This document shows, piece by piece, positions 52,939-62,129 of a DNA stretch of 64,000 bases. How positions within the stretch are numbered: the stretch's first letter is position 1; every line of letters starts with the position of its first letter. A program made the position numbers and the translations under genes. The stretch comes from an uncultured Ruminococcus sp. (GTDB lineage Bacteria > Bacillota > Clostridia > Oscillospirales > Ruminococcaceae). The stretch covers positions 216,229-280,228 of the forward strand of contig CAKSMF010000002.1 in assembly GCA_934474025.1 (NCBI GenBank), read 5' to 3'. Below the pieces are notes generated by a model. The model saw nothing but the letters and a program-made list of their open reading frames with translations, had not been told where the DNA came from and did no database searches.

Positions 52939-54168
52939 ATGGCTAAGGAAATTAAAAAAGTAGTTCTTGCTTATTCCGGCGGTCTTGATACATCTATCAT
53001 TATTCCGTGGCTTAAGGAAAATTATAATAACTGTGAGGTTATCGCTGTTTCAGCTGACGTTGGACAGGGTACAGAACTTGATGGTCTTGATGAAAAGGCT
53101 AAGAAAACTGGTGCTTCTAAGCTTATAGTTCTTGACCTTAAAGAAGAATTTATTCAGGATTATGTTTATCCAACTGTTCAGGCTGGTGCTGTTTATGAAA
53201 ACAGATACCTCCTCGGAACTTCCTTTGCTCGTCCGATTATCGCAAAGAAAATTGCTGAAATCGCTATCGCTGAAGGTGCAGACGCTATTTGCCATGGTTG
53301 TACAGGTAAGGGTAATGACCAGGTTCGTTTTGAACTCGCTATAAAGGCTTTTGCTCCGGATATGGCTATTATTGCTCCTTGGAGAGAATGGGATATCAAG
53401 TCAAGAGACCAGGAAATTGATTATGCTGAAGCACATGATATTCCGCTTAAAATTAACAGAGAAACAAATTATTCCAAGGATAAGAATATTTGGCATCTCT
53501 CTCATGAAGGTCTTGACCTTGAAGACCCTGCTAATGAACCACAGTATGAAAAGAAAGGTTTCCTTGAACTCGGCGTATCTCCTATTGATGCTCCTGACAA
53601 GCCAACTTATGTTACAATTCACTTTGAAAAGGGTATCCCTACCGCTATTGACGGCAAGGAAATGAACGGTACTGAACTTGTTTCAACTCTTAACAAGCTC
53701 GGCGGTGAAAATGGTATCGGTCTTGCTGACCTCGTTGAAAACCGTCTTGTTGGTATGAAGTCAAGAGGTGTTTATGAAACTCCTGGTGGTGCTATCCTCT
53801 ATCATGCTCATGAAGTTCTTGAAACTATCTGTCTCGACAAGGAAACAGCAAGAGTTAAGCAGTATCTCGGAATTAAGTTCGCTGATATCGTTTATAATGG
53901 TCAGTGGTTTACTCCTCTCCGTGAAGCTATGAGTGCTTTCGTTACTGAAACTCAGAAAACTGTTACCGGTGATGTTAAACTTAAGCTTTATAAGGGCAAC
54001 ATCATTAATGCTGGTGTTACTTCTCCATACACTCTCTATGATGAAGAAGTTGCTACTTTCGATGAAGATGAAGTTTACAATCAGGCTGATGCTACAGGCT
54101 TTATCAATCTCTTTGGACTTCCTATTCACGTTAAGGCTAAGCTCGACCAGAAAAGAAACAACAAGTAA
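52939..54168 (+). CDS. argG: Argininosuccinate synthase
   Basis: 409 aa. ATP pyrophosphatase PP-loop AYSGGLDTSIIIPWL, HGCTGKGNDQVRFE, and GRVENRLVGMKSRGVYETPGG-type block (LVENRLVGMKSRGVYETPGGAILY). Joins citrulline and Asp using ATP. Codon use differs from the flanking genes in its many ..T/..C codons (CTT, GCT), as in highly expressed genes. First arginine gene here. Confidence 0.95.
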   Translation: MAKEIKKVVLAYSGGLDTSIIIPWLKENYNNCEVIAVSADVGQGTELDGLDEKAKKTGASKLIVLDLKEEFIQDYVYPTVQAGAVYENRYLLGTSFARPIIAKKIAEIAIAEGADAICHGCTGKGNDQVRFELAIKAFAPDMAIIAPWREWDIKSRDQEIDYAEAHDIPLKINRETNYSKDKNIWHLSHEGLDLEDPANEPQYEKKGFLELGVSPIDAPDKPTYVTIHFEKGIPTAIDGKEMNGTELVSTLNKLGGENGIGLADLVENRLVGMKSRGVYETPGGAILYHAHEVLETICLDKETARVKQYLGIKFADIVYNGQWFTPLREAMSAFVTETQKTVTGDVKLKLYKGNIINAGVTSPYTLYDEEVATFDEDEVYNQADATGFINLFGLPIHVKAKLDQKRNNK

Positions 54169-54194
54169 TTTCTGATATAAAAAATAAATTTCCG

Positions 54195-54216
54195 CAGGCA
54201 GGGTAATTCCTGCCTG
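54195..54216 (+). terminator. Terminator after argG
   Basis: CAGGCAGG-GTAATT-CCTGCCTG followed by a short T-rich run (TTGTACTTT); a partial one is possible. Confidence 0.65.
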
Positions 54217-54241
54217 TTGTACTTTAAATAAGGTTTAAGAT

Positions 54242-54715
54242 ATGAAAGTAATCAAAGGTATATTTGGTTTTATATTCTTTCTTGTGACAATACTGATTTC
54301 GATATCTTTGTTTTTTATTATGTCTTGGAGTGTTGAATATTCAAAATATGACGAAACAGGCATTATGAAAAATGGTAATCTTTGTATATCTCATATGTGT
54401 GAGGGTGCAGGAGGCTGGGCAGATGAGTATTATAATTCTGATAACAGCGTCTTAAAAGAAGATGAGGATTTTTCAATTTCAAAACCTATCTATCATTCAA
54501 GTGCAGTAGGGGCGGTTTTCGGAAAAGTATATAAGCCTGTAAATTGCGGAACATCTGATATATATGTGGGATATGCTGTATACGGCGGTGAGCAGATTAA
54601 TAAATTTGAAGTGTATCATGTTAAAGTTGACAAGGACTTGAATATAACATATAGTGTTGAAATAATTGACAAAGAACGATTCGAGCAGAATCAGAATTTT
54701 TATGATATGCAGTAA
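54242..54715 (+). CDS. Small membrane-anchored protein, 157 aa
   Basis: One N-terminal hydrophobic helix (IFGFIFFLVTILISISLFFIM), then an extracellular-type soluble part with Gly/Tyr-rich beta strands (SAVGAVFGKVYKPVNCGTSDIYVGYAVYGGEQ). No family recognised. The start lacks a strong site (AAGGTTTAAGAT). It lies between argG and argH but is unlikely to be an arginine enzyme. Confidence 0.6.
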   Translation: MKVIKGIFGFIFFLVTILISISLFFIMSWSVEYSKYDETGIMKNGNLCISHMCEGAGGWADEYYNSDNSVLKEDEDFSISKPIYHSSAVGAVFGKVYKPVNCGTSDIYVGYAVYGGEQINKFEVYHVKVDKDLNITYSVEIIDKERFEQNQNFYDMQ

Positions 54716-54730
54716 TTTTTTGGAGAAAAA

Positions 54731-54920
54731 TTCAACAAAACTTTGAATCCCCCGCTTCTTTAAGCGGAGGACATTGTAAAACGGCAGTGGGAGCGGAAAG
54801 AATTGGTATCTCCCACTGACATGAAATCAATCCGCTTGATAGATTCTTCAAAATATAATATACTGAATATGACATTATAAGTCAGGGAGGTCATGGACAG
54901 AATGCCCTGTGGATTGAAAC
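54731..54920 (-). mobile_element. 190-bp interspersed repeat, copy C (inverted)
   Basis: Reverse complement of the sequence at 2997 and 13185, with few substitutions (for example ATCTATCAAG for ATCTGTCAAG). On the plus strand it starts TTCAACAAAACTTTGAATCC and ends GGATTGAAAC. As in copy A, CAATTG follows it. Confidence 0.75.
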
Positions 54921-54997
54921 AATTGCCGAATACTATCTATGATATGAATTATGACGGAAATATAACCGTTTCTGAAAATAAATACTTGCCGGCTTGA
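54921..54997 (+). pseudogene. Dockerin-like fragment beside the repeat
   Basis: The 26 codons after repeat C read YDMNYDGNITVSENKYLPA and a stop: D-x-N-x-D-G-x-I-x-x-x-E is the calcium loop of a dockerin repeat, common in cellulolytic ruminococci. There is no start or signal and the protein has no body here. It is perhaps the end of a gene broken by the repeat. Weak. Confidence 0.3.
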
Positions 54998-55043
54998 ATT
55001 TGTCGGAACAGTAAAATAAATATAAAAAAGGAGATTTAAAATT

Positions 55044-56423
55044 ATGGCTGATATGATGTGGGCAGGAAGATTTTCCAAAAAAATTGATGATACTGTAAAT
55101 GCTTTCAATTCATCAATTGCATTTGACGGCAGAATGTACCGTCATGACATTCAGGGCAGTATTGCACACGCTACTATGTTAGGCGATTGCGGTATTATTA
55201 CAAAAGAAGACAGCCTTGAAATTATTGGCGGTCTGAAAGAAATTCTTGCAGATATTGATTCCGGTAAACTCGAACTTGACCCCTCTGCTGAAGATATTCA
55301 TATGTTTATTGAAGCTGAACTCACTAAGCGTCTCGGTGACGTGGGAAAAAGACTTCATACTTCACGTTCAAGAAATGACCAAGTAGCTGTTGATATTAGA
55401 CTTTATTTGCGTGATGAAATAAAAGAAATACGTTCACTTGTCAAGAAACTTGCTGTTACTCTTGTTAATATGGCTGAACAGCACACCGAAACTATTATGC
55501 CTGGATATACTCATCTTCAAAGAGCTCAACCGATTACTTTTGCTCAACACTTAATGGCATATGTTTTTATGTTCCTTAGAGATATTGACAGGCTTGACGA
55601 CGTTTACAAGAGAATGAATTACTGTCCTTTAGGCAGTGGTGCTTTAGCCGGAACAACCTACAAAACAAACAGAAAACAAACTGCTGAATTATTAGGTTTT
55701 ACCGCTCCTATGCCGAACAGTCTTGACGGCGTTTCTGACAGAGATTTCTGCGTTGAACTTAATTGTGCTTTATCTCTTATTATGACTCATCTTTCACGTT
55801 TTTCTGAAGAAATTATAATGTGGTGTTCATGGGAATTTAAGTTTATTGAACTTGATGACGCTTTTGCTACTGGTTCATCAATCATGCCTCAGAAAAAGAA
55901 TCCTGATATTACAGAACTTATCAGAGGTAAGACAGGTCGTGTAAATGGTGATTTAATAACACTTCTTTCCATGTTGAAAGGTCTTCCGCTTGCATATAAT
56001 AAGGATATGCAGGAGGACAAGGAAGCTATCTTTGATGCTGTGGATAATGTAAAGCTTTGTGTTAAAACCTTTATTCCTATGATTTCTACAATGAAAGTCT
56101 TAAAGGATAATATGCGTAACGCTGCTGCAAAAGGTTTCATAAATGCTACAGATTGTGCAGACTATCTTGTTAAAAAGGGTATGCCTTTCCGTGATGCCTA
56201 TAAAATTACAGGTACTCTTGTTGCACAATGCATTGAAAAAAATCTTACTCTTGAAACACTTCCTCTTGAGGATTACAAGGCTATGACTGATATTTTCGAT
56301 AATGATGTATATGATGCTATTAACCTTGAAACCTGTGTGCGTGAAAGAAAATCTGAAGGCGGTCCTTCTCCGGAAGCTGTAAGAGAACAAATTAACATAG
56401 CTAAAAAAGCTCTTGAAATATAA
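55044..56423 (+). CDS. argH: Argininosuccinate lyase
   Basis: 459 aa. Signature SSIMPQKKNPDITELIRGKTGRV (flexible loop with catalytic Ser), HTSRSRNDQVAVD, GYTHLQRAQPITF. Splits argininosuccinate to arginine and fumarate, the last step. AAAAGGAGAT before the start. Full length. Confidence 0.96.
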   Translation: MADMMWAGRFSKKIDDTVNAFNSSIAFDGRMYRHDIQGSIAHATMLGDCGIITKEDSLEIIGGLKEILADIDSGKLELDPSAEDIHMFIEAELTKRLGDVGKRLHTSRSRNDQVAVDIRLYLRDEIKEIRSLVKKLAVTLVNMAEQHTETIMPGYTHLQRAQPITFAQHLMAYVFMFLRDIDRLDDVYKRMNYCPLGSGALAGTTYKTNRKQTAELLGFTAPMPNSLDGVSDRDFCVELNCALSLIMTHLSRFSEEIIMWCSWEFKFIELDDAFATGSSIMPQKKNPDITELIRGKTGRVNGDLITLLSMLKGLPLAYNKDMQEDKEAIFDAVDNVKLCVKTFIPMISTMKVLKDNMRNAAAKGFINATDCADYLVKKGMPFRDAYKITGTLVAQCIEKNLTLETLPLEDYKAMTDIFDNDVYDAINLETCVRERKSEGGPSPEAVREQINIAKKALEI

Positions 56424-56429
56424 TTTTAT

Positions 56430-56690
56430 ATGAAGAAAAAAGATGTAATGTTTATAATGGGTCTTTCAATACTCATGGGTATTATATGGGTTGCCGGTGA
56501 AGTCGTAATGGGTTTATGGATTGCAGTTGTCCCGAAAGCTCATATATTATGGTTTGCTTTGATAGTAGTTGTTACACTCGTAATAAGTGTATGGCATTCT
56601 ATGATTGAAGACAAATCCGACCTTGAAGACCCTAAACGTGTAAAATATGAAAGAAAAGCCAACAAACGCAAAAAAAAACGGAGGAAATAA
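56430..56690 (+). CDS. Small membrane protein, 86 aa
   Basis: Two membrane helices (MFIMGLSILMGIIWVAGEVVMGLWIAVV; LWFALIVVVTLVISVWHSMI) and a strongly basic tail (YERKANKRKKKRRK) that would face the cytoplasm. It starts 6 bases after argH and ends one base before argC, so it is fully inside the operon. No known family. Confidence 0.6.
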   Translation: MKKKDVMFIMGLSILMGIIWVAGEVVMGLWIAVVPKAHILWFALIVVVTLVISVWHSMIEDKSDLEDPKRVKYERKANKRKKKRRK

Positions 56691-56691
56691 T

Positions 56692-57639
56692 ATGTCTGTA
56701 AAAATTTATATAGATGGTCAGGAAGGGACAACCGGTCTTAAAATATTAGAGCGTTTTGAAAACAGAAACGATGTTGAAATTCTCCGCATAAGCGAGGAAA
56801 AACGTAAAGATTCAGCTGAAAGAGCTAAATTTATAAATATGTCTGATTATACTTTTCTTTGTCTTCCGGATGTTGCTTCACGTGAGGCGGTATCTTTCGT
56901 AAAAAACGACCATGTACGAATTATTGATGCATCAACTGCTCACCGTATAAATCCTGATTGGGCTTATGGTTTTCCGGAACTTTCCGAGGCTCACAGGGAA
57001 AAAATTAAAAATTCAAAAAGAGTAGCAGTTCCGGGGTGTTATGCAAGCGGTTTTGCATCAATAGTATATCCGCTTGTTAACAACGGAATTATTCCGAATG
57101 ATTTTCCTGTATTTGCCTATGCAACTTCGGGCTACAGCGGAGCAGGAAAAAAAGCTATTGCTGTTTACGAAAGCGACCAGAAACCACAAGAATTTAATAG
57201 TCCCAGACAGTATGCACTTTCACAGCAACACAAGCATTTACCCGAAATGCAGGTTATTTCAGGTCTTAAATACAAGCCTATGTTTAATCCTATGGTATGC
57301 GATTATTTCAGCGGTATGGTTGTAAGCGTTCCGATTCAGACAAGACAGATTGATAAGAAAGTTACTATTGAAAAAGTTCATGAAATGTATTCCAAGCACT
57401 ACGAAAACGCTAAACTTGTTGAAGTAATGCCTTTAATGTCAGAAGAAGAACAGAAAGCATTTTTCCTTGCTTCAAACACTCTCAGCGGTCTTAATAAAAT
57501 GCAGGTGTTTGTTTTCGGAAACGATGAACAGATTTTATTGTGTTCACGTCTCGACAATCTCGGAAAAGGTGCAAGCGGTGCAGCCGTACAGTGTCTTAAC
57601 ATTATGATGGGCATTGATGAAACTACAGGTCTTGTATAA
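56692..57639 (+). CDS. argC: N-acetyl-gamma-glutamyl-phosphate reductase (type 2)
   Basis: 315 aa, shorter than common ArgC (about 345): the second type. IDGQEGTTGLKI, then FLCLPDVASREA, VAVPGCYASGF with the catalytic Cys, TSGYSGAGKKAI. Reduces acetylglutamyl phosphate with NADPH. Start ATG 56692 has GGAGGAAATAAT before it; the frame is open upstream in the end of the previous gene. Confidence 0.93.
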   Translation: MSVKIYIDGQEGTTGLKILERFENRNDVEILRISEEKRKDSAERAKFINMSDYTFLCLPDVASREAVSFVKNDHVRIIDASTAHRINPDWAYGFPELSEAHREKIKNSKRVAVPGCYASGFASIVYPLVNNGIIPNDFPVFAYATSGYSGAGKKAIAVYESDQKPQEFNSPRQYALSQQHKHLPEMQVISGLKYKPMFNPMVCDYFSGMVVSVPIQTRQIDKKVTIEKVHEMYSKHYENAKLVEVMPLMSEEEQKAFFLASNTLSGLNKMQVFVFGNDEQILLCSRLDNLGKGASGAAVQCLNIMMGIDETTGLV

Positions 57640-57658
57640 GTTTCAGACGGAGATAAAA

Positions 57659-58099
57659 ATGAATATACGTACAATGAATATTTCAGATTATGACAATGTT
57701 TATGCTCTCTGGTTGTCCTGCAAGAATATGGGTTTCAATAATGTTGATGATTCTCACGATGGAATAAAACGTTTTCTTGAACGCAATCCGTCAACTTGTT
57801 TTGTTGCAGAAGTAAATAATGAAATTGCTGGTGTAATTATCAGCGGAAATGACGGTCGCAGAGGTTATATATATCATATGTCCGTTGCTGAAAAATACAG
57901 ACGTTGCGGAATAGGAACAAATCTTGTGAATATTTGTCTTTCGGCTCTGAAAAAAGAGGGAATAAGCAAAGTTGCACTACTTGTTTTCAAATACAATGAA
58001 GCCGGAAATGCTTTCTGGGAAAAACAAGGATTTACTTTAAGAGATGATATTGCCTATCGTAATAAAGCTCTTTGTGAAATGGTGCGTATAGATACTTAA
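57659..58099 (+). CDS. GNAT-family N-acetyltransferase
   Basis: 146 aa. Typical GNAT core: IRTMNISDYDNVYALW, YIYHMSVAEKYRRCGIGTNLVNICL (acetyl-CoA site RRxGxG), ALLVFKYNEAGNAFWEKQGF. Between argC and argJ, with CGGAGATAAAA before ATG 57659. Could be an acetylglutamate-forming enzyme or unrelated to arginine; ArgJ already supplies acetylglutamate by recycling, but a starter synthase would be useful. Confidence 0.85.
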   Translation: MNIRTMNISDYDNVYALWLSCKNMGFNNVDDSHDGIKRFLERNPSTCFVAEVNNEIAGVIISGNDGRRGYIYHMSVAEKYRRCGIGTNLVNICLSALKKEGISKVALLVFKYNEAGNAFWEKQGFTLRDDIAYRNKALCEMVRIDT

Positions 58100-58116
58100 T
58101 AAAGGAGTTGTAAATT

Positions 58117-59400
58117 ATGAATTTAAAACAAGTCAATGGAGTGACTTTTATTGATGGCGGAGTTTGTGCTTCAAAAGGTTTCAGAGCTAATGGCATTCAA
58201 TGCGGACTCGCTCACAAACCTTTAAATGATACAGATGAAAATTCCGCTAATACTATGCCTGCTAAAAAGAAAAATGACCTTGCACTTATTGTTGCTGACA
58301 AGGAATGCACTGCATCAGCAGTTTATACTACAAATAAAGTAAAAGGTGCTCCTATACTCGTTACTAAGGAACACATAAAAAACGGTAAGGCTAAAGCTAT
58401 TATTGTGAATTCCGTAAATGCTAACACTTGCAATGCAGACGGAGTTCAAAAAGCTGAAAAAATGTGCAGTCTTGTTGCAGATGAAATGGGTTTGAATGTT
58501 GATGATGTTATAGTTGCATCTACTGGAGTTATAGGACAGATTCTTCCTATTGAACCTATCGCAAACGGAATGAAAGAACTTGTCAGCGGTCTTACTTATG
58601 ACGGAAATTCAAGAGCCGTTGAAGCTATTATGACTACCGATACACAAGTGAAAGAAGTTGCTGTACAATTTGAACTTGGCGGAAAAACTTGCACAATGGG
58701 CGGTATGTTAAAAGGCAGTGGCATGATTCACCCTAATATGGCTACAACTCTTACATTTATTACAACAGATGTTGATATTTCCGCTGAACTCCTTCAGAAA
58801 GCTTTAAGCGATGTTGTAAAAATCACTCTCAATCGTGTAAGCGTTGACGGAGATACTTCAACTAATGATATGGTTTGCGTACTGGCAAATGGTACTGCTG
58901 AAAACATTCCCGTAACCAAGGAAAATCAGGACTTTGAAAAATTCGTAAATGCTTTATATGCAGTTATGATGAATCTTGCAAGAAAAATGGCTCGTGACGG
59001 TGAAGGTGCTACTAAACTTATTGAATGCGTTTGTCATGGTGCTGATGATGATAAAACCGCTGAAATTGTTGCAAAATCTGTTATAACTTCCAGTCTCTTT
59101 AAAGCTGCTATGTTCGGTGAGGACGCTAACTGGGGCAGAATCCTTTGTGCTGTCGGTTATGCGGACGCCGATTTCGATATAAATAAAGTAGATGTTTCTA
59201 TAAGTTCGGACAAGGGTTCTATTGATGTCTGCAAAAACGGTGCAGGTGTTGAATTTTCTGAAGAACTGGCTAAAGAAATTCTCAAGGAAGAAGAAATTAT
59301 TATTAATATTTCAATCGGCGACGGCGCAGGAAAAGCTGTTGCATGGGGTTGTGACCTCACTTACGATTATGTCAGAATTAACGGCGATTATCGTTCATAA
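58117..59400 (+). CDS. argJ: Glutamate N-acetyltransferase/amino-acid acetyltransferase
   Basis: 427 aa. The self-cleavage site is GGMLKGSGMIHPNMATTLTFITTD, with KGSGMI and the catalytic Thr (MATT) of the alpha/beta precursor. Recycles the acetyl group from acetylornithine to glutamate, and in bifunctional forms uses acetyl-CoA. AAAGGAG 10 bases before the ATG. Confidence 0.96.
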   Translation: MNLKQVNGVTFIDGGVCASKGFRANGIQCGLAHKPLNDTDENSANTMPAKKKNDLALIVADKECTASAVYTTNKVKGAPILVTKEHIKNGKAKAIIVNSVNANTCNADGVQKAEKMCSLVADEMGLNVDDVIVASTGVIGQILPIEPIANGMKELVSGLTYDGNSRAVEAIMTTDTQVKEVAVQFELGGKTCTMGGMLKGSGMIHPNMATTLTFITTDVDISAELLQKALSDVVKITLNRVSVDGDTSTNDMVCVLANGTAENIPVTKENQDFEKFVNALYAVMMNLARKMARDGEGATKLIECVCHGADDDKTAEIVAKSVITSSLFKAAMFGEDANWGRILCAVGYADADFDINKVDVSISSDKGSIDVCKNGAGVEFSEELAKEILKEEEIIINISIGDGAGKAVAWGCDLTYDYVRINGDYRS

Positions 59401-59411
59401 TGGAGGAAATT

Positions 59412-60278
59412 ATGGAAAAAATTTCAAACAGTGATAAATCACAGATACTTATAAATGCACTTCCATATATTCAGAAGTACAATAATAAAATTCTTGTTAT
59501 CAAATACGGCGGAAACGCTATGACTAACAAAGAACTCAAAGATGCTGTAATGACTGATATTGTTTTGTTGTCATTGGTAGGCGTTAAAGTAGTTCTTGTT
59601 CATGGCGGTGGCCCTGAAATTAATGATATGCTCGGCAAACTCGGTATTGAAAGCCGTTTTATAAATGGTTTGCGTTATACAGATGATGCTACTATAGATG
59701 TAGTTAAAATGGTTCTTGCCGGTAAAGTCAACAAGGAACTTGTACAACTTCTCGCAGAACATAAGGGCAATGCCGTTGGTCTTTGTGGTATCGACGGTGG
59801 AATGATTACAGCCGAAAAACAAACTACTGATGACGGTCAGGATTTAGGCTGGGTTGGCAAAGTTACCGACATAAACACAAAACCTATTCTTGATGCCCTC
59901 GCTAACGGAAATATTCCTGTAATTGCTACTGTAGCAACTGATAAACATGGAAATTCCTACAACATAAACGCTGATACCGCTGCTGCAAGAATCGCTGCTG
60001 AACTCGGTGCAGAAAATCTTATTCTTATGACTGATATTGCGGGTCTTCTTATGGATAAAAATGACCCCGCCACTCTTATTCCGGAAGTCAATGTAAGTGA
60101 AGTACCTTTCCTTAAAAGACAAGGTATTATTTCAGGCGGAATGATTCCTAAAATTGACTGTTGCGTTGAAGCGGTAAGACGTGGCGTTCATAAGACCGTT
60201 ATAATAGATGGACGTGTTCCGCATTCTATTCTTATTGAAATTCTATCTAATGAGGGCATTGGTACACAGTTTGTATAA
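59412..60278 (+). CDS. argB: Acetylglutamate kinase
   Basis: 288 aa. KYGGNAM, VLVHGGGPEINDML (Gly-rich nucleotide loop), INADTAAARIAAELGAENLILMTDIAGLL and GGMIPKIDCCVEAVRRGVHKTVIIDGR are standard. Start ATG 59412 follows GGAGGAAATT; ATG 59400 overlaps the argJ stop and has no site. An arginine-sensitive form is suggested by the N-terminal extension (MEKISNSDKSQILINALPYIQKYNNK). Confidence 0.96.
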   Translation: MEKISNSDKSQILINALPYIQKYNNKILVIKYGGNAMTNKELKDAVMTDIVLLSLVGVKVVLVHGGGPEINDMLGKLGIESRFINGLRYTDDATIDVVKMVLAGKVNKELVQLLAEHKGNAVGLCGIDGGMITAEKQTTDDGQDLGWVGKVTDINTKPILDALANGNIPVIATVATDKHGNSYNINADTAAARIAAELGAENLILMTDIAGLLMDKNDPATLIPEVNVSEVPFLKRQGIISGGMIPKIDCCVEAVRRGVHKTVIIDGRVPHSILIEILSNEGIGTQFV

Positions 60279-60416
60279 ATAAATAACAGATAAACAAAAA
60301 ATTTACTTATTAGCTTATCATATATATTGATTTTAGGTTGTAAAGAGAGTTATAATTATATAGAACTGTGAATTTGTCGTAAATTATTACAAATAGTTAA
60401 GGAGATTTGTTTTATT

Positions 60417-61583
60417 ATGAACACTATTGAAAAATTTGATAAGCACGTTATGCACTCCTATGGACGTTATCCCCTTGTTATGCAAAAAGGCGAGGGCAGA
60501 CGTTGTATTGACGAAAATGGAAAAACATATATAGATTTCGGAAGCGGTATTGGTACTAATTCTCTGGGATACTGTGATGAAAAATGGGCTGATGCAGTTT
60601 GCAAACAAGTAAGAACAGTACAACATACTTCTAATTATTACTATACGGCAGTTCAGGCTGAATTTGCTGAAAAACTTTGCGATATATCAGGTTATGATTC
60701 TGTTTTCTTCGGAAACAGCGGTGCTGAAGCTAATGAATGTGCTATCAAGATTGCAAGAAAATACAGTTTTGACAAGTACGGAAAAAACCGTCACAATATT
60801 ATAACTCTTGTTAATTCTTTCCACGGCAGAACTATGGCTACTCTTTCTGCAACCGGTCAGGAAGTGTTCCATAATTATTTTTTCCCATTCCTTGAGGGAT
60901 TTATAAATGTTACTGCCAATGATATTAATGACCTTAAATCTAAACTCGATGACTCTGTATGTGCTGTAATGATTGAATACATTCAGGGTGAGGGCGGTGT
61001 TAACGCTCTTAATCAGGATTTTGTAGATGCTGTATTTGAACTCTGCAAAGAAAAAGATGTTCTTGTAATCGCTGATGAAGTTCAGACAGGTGCAGGAAGA
61101 ACTGGAAAATTCCTTGCTGGTGAACATTTCGGCAAAAAAGCTGATATTACTACTATGGCTAAAGGTATTGCCGGCGGTATTCCAATGGGTGCTTGTCTTA
61201 CTAACAAAAAATGCAGTGGTGTACTTACTGCCGGAACTCATGGCTCTACATTCGGAGGAAATCCTATTGCTTGTGCAGGCGGTATTGCTGTTATTGAAAG
61301 ACTGCAAAGTGAAGGTTTTCTTGAATCTGTTTCAGAAAAAGCCAAAATTATCAGAGAAGAGCTTTCAAAATGCAGTGAAGTTGCATCTGTAAGCGGAATC
61401 GGTATGATGATTGGTATTGAACTGAAATCCAAAAAAGCAACAGATGTAGCTAAAAAAGCACTTGATAACGGACTTCTGGTACTTACAGCAAAAACTAAAT
61501 TAAGACTTCTGCCTCCTCTTACCATATCAAAGGAAGAAATAGAGGACGGATTGAAAATTTTAATTGATATACTGGAGGAATGA
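60417..61583 (+). CDS. argD: Acetylornithine aminotransferase
   Basis: 388 aa PLP enzyme: GSGIGTNSLGYCDEKW, FFGNSGAEANECAIKIARKY, VIADEVQTGAGRTGKFLAGEHFGKKADITTMAKGIAGGIPMGAC (PLP Lys in AKGI). TTGATT-18-TATAAT about 80 bases before gives a separate promoter in the 138-base gap after argB. GGAG site. Confidence 0.96.
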   Translation: MNTIEKFDKHVMHSYGRYPLVMQKGEGRRCIDENGKTYIDFGSGIGTNSLGYCDEKWADAVCKQVRTVQHTSNYYYTAVQAEFAEKLCDISGYDSVFFGNSGAEANECAIKIARKYSFDKYGKNRHNIITLVNSFHGRTMATLSATGQEVFHNYFFPFLEGFINVTANDINDLKSKLDDSVCAVMIEYIQGEGGVNALNQDFVDAVFELCKEKDVLVIADEVQTGAGRTGKFLAGEHFGKKADITTMAKGIAGGIPMGACLTNKKCSGVLTAGTHGSTFGGNPIACAGGIAVIERLQSEGFLESVSEKAKIIREELSKCSEVASVSGIGMMIGIELKSKKATDVAKKALDNGLLVLTAKTKLRLLPPLTISKEEIEDGLKILIDILEE

Positions 61584-61586
61584 TAT

Positions 61587-62105
61587 ATGGAGTTAATGGT
61601 ACTCATAAAGGGAAACAACAAATATACTGTTGAAGATAAAAAATCAAGATTGCTTTACAGTATCAAAAAAAAAGGTTTCAATAATTCAAAGCTTAATTTA
61701 CTTGACGCAAGCAATTACAATCTTTATACTCTTATGACAACCGGTGAAATGTCTTATACAATTGTTTTGAATGATGATACTTTTATGCTTATTAATTGCA
61801 AGTCAAAATTCCTTGATCCTACTATTGATTGTGAGGGTAAACAACTCAAATACATTCTTAAAAGCAAAAACAGCCGTGACTTCTCAATTATTATAAACGA
61901 TGAAGAAAAAGGTATGATTAAAACTAATGTTTCAGTTTCCGGAGAACTTCAATACGATATTATAATTGAAGACAAAATATTTGATGATTATATACCGCTT
62001 TTTGCCGTTGTAATCGACAAAATTTTCGGCGATGCTAACAGACAACCTCAGGTTATTCAACAGATTGTAGAAGAAAAACGTGAAGAAAAACACGATAAAG
62101 AATAA
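61587..62105 (+). CDS. Tubby/LURP-like beta-rich protein, 172 aa
   Basis: Starts 3 bases after argD, with GGAGGAATGATAT before it. Beta-rich repeat of 'LYSIKKKGFNN..LLDASNYNLYTLMTTG' type, as in LURP-one/tubby-like proteins of Firmicutes; C-terminal acidic/basic tail. Unknown role; it sits in the arginine operon by position only. Confidence 0.5.
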   Translation: MELMVLIKGNNKYTVEDKKSRLLYSIKKKGFNNSKLNLLDASNYNLYTLMTTGEMSYTIVLNDDTFMLINCKSKFLDPTIDCEGKQLKYILKSKNSRDFSIIINDEEKGMIKTNVSVSGELQYDIIIEDKIFDDYIPLFAVVIDKIFGDANRQPQVIQQIVEEKREEKHDKE

Positions 62106-62129
62106 TTTTACGAAAGGATTTAACTCATT

